Shown here piece after piece: positions 60,588 through 64,000 of a stretch of 64,000 nt of DNA. Numbering within the stretch: position 1 is the first letter of the stretch; every line of letters begins with the position of its first letter. The notes beneath the pieces were generated by a model. It was not told the origin of the DNA. It did not search any database and saw only the letters and a program-made list of their open reading frames with translations. Position numbers and translations under genes: made by a program. The stretch lies in contig NZ_NTHN02000015.1 in NCBI RefSeq assembly GCF_002300555.2, positions 1-64,000 on the forward strand, read 5' to 3'. The stretch comes from Alloyangia mangrovi. Lineage in GTDB: Bacteria; Pseudomonadota; Alphaproteobacteria; Rhodobacterales; Rhodobacteraceae.

Positions 60588-61496
60588 GTGCTGTTCATCA
60601 CCATCTGGCCCCTGTTCGGGCTGATCTGCCTGGGGTTTCTTCTGTCTCGCAAGGGGTTCCCCGACCCCGGCTTCTGGCCTGCGGCGGAGCGGCTGAACTA
60701 CTTCCTGCTGTTCCCGGCCTTACTCGTTTCGAGCCTGCTGCGCGCGCCCCTGGATGATCCGCAACTCCTGAGGCTCGGCGGGGCGACTGTCACAACGATC
60801 TGCCTCGTGGCGCTCGGCATGGTGCTGGCCAGGCGCCTCTGGCCGATGCCCGCGGCGCGCTTCGGCCCGGCGCTGCAGGGGGCGATACGCTTCAACACCT
60901 ACCTCGGGCTCGCGATCACCGCGAGCCTCGCCGGCCCCGAGGGCGTGTCCCGCGCGGCGGTCTATCTCGCCATTGCTGTGCCGCTGGTCAACGTGCTGTC
61001 GATCGTGGCGCTGAGCGAGGCCGATGTGCTGCGCCGCCCTTGGGTGCTCCTGAAGACCATGCTGCGCAACCCGCTTATCCTCGCCTGCCTCGCCGGGATC
61101 GCACTGGCCCTTGTCGGCACCGGGCTGCCCTTCGGCGCGGATCGCTTCCTCGAGTTGCTCGCGCGCGGCAGCCTGCCGCTTGGCCTGCTCTGCGTCGGGG
61201 CGGCGCTGCGCCCGGACTCGCTGCGCGGGGATCTGGCGGCGCTGGCTGGCAACTCGGCGCTGCGCCTGCTGCTGGTCCCGGGGATCGCGGCGCTGGTCGG
61301 GGCGGGCTTCGGCCTTGGCTCGGTAGAGGTGCTGGTGCTGGTGGTCTTCTCGGCGATCCCGACTGCGCCCACGGCCTACGTGCTGACCCGGCAGATGGGC
61401 GGGGACGGTACGCTCATGGCCGGTCTGGTGACCGGGCAGACCCTGCTCGGCGTGCTGACGATTCCCCTGGTGCTGCTGGTGCTGGGCCTGGGCTAG
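60588..61496 (+). CDS. AEC family (auxin efflux carrier-like) transporter
   Basis: The 302-residue protein has ten hydrophobic helices in the AEC layout: FITIWPLFGLICLGFLLSRKGF at the N-terminus, a hinge near residue 150 (SEADVLRRPWVLLKTMLRNPLILACLAG), and a second half with AIPTAPTAYVLTRQMGGDG. It starts at GTG 60588, behind GGAG. Its divergent partner is an Lrp regulator, which suggests export of an amino acid or related organic acid. It is only distantly related to the AEC gene at 21072. Confidence 0.87.
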   Translation: MLFITIWPLFGLICLGFLLSRKGFPDPGFWPAAERLNYFLLFPALLVSSLLRAPLDDPQLLRLGGATVTTICLVALGMVLARRLWPMPAARFGPALQGAIRFNTYLGLAITASLAGPEGVSRAAVYLAIAVPLVNVLSIVALSEADVLRRPWVLLKTMLRNPLILACLAGIALALVGTGLPFGADRFLELLARGSLPLGLLCVGAALRPDSLRGDLAALAGNSALRLLLVPGIAALVGAGFGLGSVEVLVLVVFSAIPTAPTAYVLTRQMGGDGTLMAGLVTGQTLLGVLTIPLVLLVLGLG

Positions 61497-62078
61497 GCCG
61501 GGCCCGCAGGGCGCGTGCTCTTTTTCAGCCCGCCCGCGGAGGCCAATCCGCCGGGCGCTCGGCGCGAGAATTTGTCGCCAAAAATGTTCTAAAAATGCGT
61601 ACGCTTTAAATTTGTGCAATCACTGCGACCTTCTCGAGCGGGGCGACAGTCGAAGATCCCAGGAAAAAAATTGTTTTTCATGAAATTCTGTTGTCCGTCG
61701 GGAATCTCACATTGTCTCCTCGAGAATTGTTCAAAATTTGGGCGGCGCGAAAACTGCGATATTTCCGTTGATTGGCTTGGTTCGTGCGTTCCATAAATGA
61801 GGGCACGAGTAGAAGCGGTCTGGACCAATTCCTGGACATTGCTCGCCAGAAGTTTCGACTCTGACGAGGCCAGATATCACCAGCAACCATCTACTCAATA
61901 ACGATAAAAACCAAATCAAAGATCTCGCGGCGCATAAGTGCCGGGCCTGCCTGATGTGCGCAGACCCGGAACGGCAGCGCTGTGCCCGCGACCGGATGCT
62001 CGCCGATGGTTTCGGCAAGGCCGCGATCGAGCACCTGCAACTGTCCAACAAATCAGCACACTAGGGAGAGACCTCCAC
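61497..62078. other. 582-bp intergenic region, AT-rich, with a cysteine-rich open frame lacking a start codon
   Basis: The segment 61580-61920 is clearly AT-richer than the rest of the window, with A and T runs near 61663-61690. An open frame from 61813 to 62064 ends with KCRACLMCADPERQRCARDRM, then FGKAAIEHLQLSNKSAH and a TAG 14 bases before the next gene. It has no ATG, GTG or TTG before 61954. It could be the 3' remnant of a lost gene or a chance frame. No RNA gene or terminator is evident otherwise. Confidence 0.5.
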
Positions 62079-63074
62079 ATGATGTCCAAGTCCACCATGC
62101 TCTCGGGCCTGGGGTTCGCGCTTACCGCGACCACCGCGCTTGCCGGGGACCCGGTCACTTACCAGCTCGACTGGCTGCCGGGCGGCGACAAGGCGCCCAT
62201 CTACGTCTGCGTCGACCAGGGCTTCTGCGCGGATGCGGGCCTCGACGTAACCATCGCCTCGGGCCGCGGCTCGTCGGATGCTATCTCGCGGCTGGCGGCC
62301 GGCTCCTCGGACATCGGCTCGGCCGACATCGGCGCGCTGATGGCTGCCAAGGCGCAGGAGGGCGTTGCGGTCACTGCGGTGATGTCGGTGTTCAACAAGG
62401 GTCCGCACGCCTTCTACACGGTCAAGGACAGCGGCTTCGACAGCGTCGCCGACGTCAAGGGCAAGACGGTCGCCACTTCGCCTTTCACCTCCTCGAACGT
62501 CTACCTGCCGCTGGTGCTCGAGGACGTGGGACTGACCGAGGCGGACTTCGAGCTGACCAAGGCCGACGCAGGCGCGCTTGGGCCGATGCTGATGACCGGG
62601 CAGGTCGACGGCATCGTCGCCTGGATGACCGACCTCTCGCGCTACACCGGGCAGGGCAGGGACGCGGGCAAGGAGATCATCGCGCTGCCCTGGTCGGCCG
62701 CCGGTCTCGAACTCTACTCGGCCTCGCTGGTCGCCAATGACGCCTTCCTCGCCGAGCGCCCGGACGTCGCCAAGCGCTTCGTCGCGGCCTTCAAGAAGTC
62801 GGTCGAGTTCTGCCAGACCAACCCCGAGGACGCCGCGCAGTCGGTGGTCAACATGGTGCCCGAGCTTGCGAAGGACGATGTGCTCGGCTCCCTCAACGAC
62901 ACGCTGGGTCTGATCTTCAACGAGGTGACCGAGGCCGACGGGCTTGGCGTCTTCGAGCCGGGCCGTCTGGCTGCCACCTGGACCCGCGTGTCCCAGGCGC
63001 AGGGGCTCGACGAGGCGGCGCAGGTCCCCGAGAGCTTCGTCACCCGCGATTTCCAACCCGGCGGGGAAGGCTGA
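62079..63074 (+). CDS. NMT1/THI5-like ABC transporter substrate-binding protein
   Basis: The 331-residue protein has a signal peptide ([17 protein letters not shown]) and an NMT1/THI5-like fold ([34 protein letters not shown], then [27 protein letters not shown]). This family binds aromatic or pyrimidine-like compounds, taurine or sulfonates, among others. The protein is the first gene of an ABC operon with ATPase and permease genes overlapping downstream. Starts ATG 62079 or 62082 both fit. A thiamine-precursor or nitrogen/sulfur compound is possible; the substrate cannot be fixed. Confidence 0.87.
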   Translation: MMSKSTMLSGLGFALTATTALAGDPVTYQLDWLPGGDKAPIYVCVDQGFCADAGLDVTIASGRGSSDAISRLAAGSSDIGSADIGALMAAKAQEGVAVTAVMSVFNKGPHAFYTVKDSGFDSVADVKGKTVATSPFTSSNVYLPLVLEDVGLTEADFELTKADAGALGPMLMTGQVDGIVAWMTDLSRYTGQGRDAGKEIIALPWSAAGLELYSASLVANDAFLAERPDVAKRFVAAFKKSVEFCQTNPEDAAQSVVNMVPELAKDDVLGSLNDTLGLIFNEVTEADGLGVFEPGRLAATWTRVSQAQGLDEAAQVPESFVTRDFQPGGEG

Positions 63075-63850
63075 TGGAAATCCCCGCCGCCATTCGCTTC
63101 GACCGGCTGGGCCAGGTCTTCGAGACCGGCTCGGGCCGGGTGGAGGCCCTGCGCAACGTCAGCTTCGAGGTCGCCCGGCACGAGTTTCTCGCCGTGCTCG
63201 GCCCCTCGGGCTGCGGCAAGTCCACCTTGCTGCGCATGATCGCCGGGCTGCTCGAGCCGACCTCGGGTGCGGTCGAAGTGTTCGGGCGGCGGGTCACCGG
63301 CCCGCGCGAGGACATCGGAATCGTCTTCCAGAAGCCGACGCTGCTGCCCTGGGCCACCATCGAAGACAACGTTGTCTTCCCCGTCCGCCACAAACGCGGG
63401 CGGGTGGGCAGCCACGACCGCGACCGCGCGCAGGAGCTTCTGCGCATGGTCGGGCTCGAGGGCTTCGGCAAGCGCCTGCCCGACGAGCTCTCAGGCGGCA
63501 TGCAGCAGCGCGTCGGGATCGCCCGCGCTTTGCACATGGACCCCGATATCCTGCTGATGGACGAACCCTTCTCGGCGCTTGACGCGCTGACCCGCGAGGA
63601 GATGGGCTTCGATCTGCTGCGCATCTTCGGCGAGCGGCCCAAGACCGTGGTCTTCATCACCCATTCCGTCAGCGAGGCGGCGCTGCTCGCCGACCGCGTG
63701 CTGGTGATGACCGGCCGCCCCGGCTCGGTCCTGACAGAGTTGCCTGTGCCTGTCGCCCGCCCGCGCGGCCGCGAGACGATCAAGGATCCGGCGGTCACCG
63801 AACTTGCCGCCCACCTGCGGGACCTCCTGCTGCAAAGGGACGCCGCCTGA
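63074..63850 (+). CDS. ABC transporter ATP-binding protein (NitT/TauT type)
   Basis: The 258-residue ATPase has Walker [10 protein letters not shown] near residue 40, Q-loop [19 protein letters not shown], signature [15 protein letters not shown], Walker [13 protein letters not shown] and H-loop [17 protein letters not shown]. The pattern fits the nitrate/sulfonate/taurine (NitT/TauT) importers. It overlaps the binding-protein gene by one base and the permease gene by one base, forming a tight operon. Confidence 0.92.
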   Translation: MEIPAAIRFDRLGQVFETGSGRVEALRNVSFEVARHEFLAVLGPSGCGKSTLLRMIAGLLEPTSGAVEVFGRRVTGPREDIGIVFQKPTLLPWATIEDNVVFPVRHKRGRVGSHDRDRAQELLRMVGLEGFGKRLPDELSGGMQQRVGIARALHMDPDILLMDEPFSALDALTREEMGFDLLRIFGERPKTVVFITHSVSEAALLADRVLVMTGRPGSVLTELPVPVARPRGRETIKDPAVTELAAHLRDLLLQRDAA

Positions 63851-64000
63851 TGAGCCTTTCGATGCCAGATTTTTCACAGCCCGAAAGCACCAAGGGCAAA
63901 CGCCCCGACCTGCGCCGCATCCTCGCCGCGCCGGGTGTCGCGGCGATCCTCACCATCCTCGGCACCGTGGCGCTCTGGGAGCTTGCCGCGCGCACGCTGA
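63850..64000 (+). CDS. ABC transporter permease (NitT/TauT type), partial
   Basis: The open frame from ATG 63850 overlaps the ATPase stop codon by one base (TGATG). Only the first 50 residues are in the window: a charged N-terminus (PDFSQPESTKGKRPDLRR) and the start of the first membrane helix (VAAILTILGTVALWELAART). It runs off the right edge. Position in the operon and the first helix support a permease assignment. Confidence 0.75.
   Translation, partial: MSLSMPDFSQPESTKGKRPDLRRILAAPGVAAILTILGTVALWELAARTL

Noticed and set aside
1-64000. tRNA, rRNA, CRISPR, insertion sequence or prophage content
   Set aside because: Intergenic stretches were read on both strands; no cloverleaf, no regular spaced repeats, and no transposase, integrase or phage structural genes were found.

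Overview
The window is ordinary chromosomal DNA from a GC-rich alphaproteobacterium, most likely a marine Rhodobacteraceae (Roseobacter-group) member. The evidence is an imuAB cassette behind an alphaproteobacterial SOS box (GTTC-N7-GTTC), a complete soxSR-VWXYZABCD sulfur-oxidation cluster of the Paracoccus type, the Entner-Doudoroff pair edd-eda, a six-gene Mrp antiporter operon with fused mrpA/B, a phaZ-type PHA depolymerase, and dense minus-strand operons with ATGA/GTGA overlaps. I see no tRNA, rRNA, CRISPR array, prophage or insertion sequence.

Layout. 1-4.8 kb: SOS mutagenesis genes (imuB partial, imuA), leucyltransferase bpt, RDD and DUF2852 membrane proteins, an alpha/beta hydrolase and a YbaK deacylase. 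4.9-7.9 kb: glnE and a coupled small gene. 8-13.4 kb: eda-edd, a glutathione S-transferase, an rRNA methyltransferase and a PIN-domain gene. 13.4-19.5 kb: mrpABCDEFG Na+/H+ antiporter. 20-26.8 kb: an orphan ABC ATPase, an AEC transporter, two tandem glycosyltransferase-like paralogues, phaZ and a GST. 26.8-38.8 kb: VWA/CoxE protein, a 55-residue membrane protein, DUF2927 lipoprotein, acetyltransferase, prfC, a Hint-domain protein, SDR, HEAT-repeat alkylation repair-like protein, AbrB transporter, and a PQQ-type dehydrogenase with a diheme cytochrome. 39-51.6 kb: hemA, DUF302, soxD-C-B-A-Z-Y-X-W-V on the minus strand and, divergently, soxS-R-T-H. 51.6-57 kb: a polyamine-type ABC transporter with an aminobutyraldehyde dehydrogenase-like ALDH. 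57-64 kb: a LysR regulator divergent from a class V aminotransferase, an Lrp regulator, an AEC transporter and an NMT1/THI5-like ABC transporter that runs off the right edge.

How it works together. SoxXA, SoxYZ, SoxB and SoxCD form the periplasmic thiosulfate-oxidising system. SoxV, SoxW and SoxS supply and maintain thiol reductant, SoxT is a probable sulfur-compound permease, and SoxR is the ArsR-type repressor. Related AT-rich dyads containing ATTC/GAAT sit before soxS/soxV, before soxX, between soxA and soxB, and before the soxH-like gene, which suggests several SoxR-controlled units. An ALA synthase gene lies downstream of soxD, where heme demand for the cytochromes could explain it.

Caveat. 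Seven genes (glnE, PIN, mrpA/B, an ABC ATPase, a DUF7218-like gene, hemA twice, soxH-like) carry single-base indels, six of the eight in runs of four or more G or C. I read these as probable sequencing or assembly errors rather than true pseudogenes. Nothing in the window is convincingly a new system; the best leads are the putative SoxR sites, the extragenic repeat family, the tandem glycosyltransferase pair, and a cysteine-rich open frame lacking a start codon just before the NMT1-type transporter.
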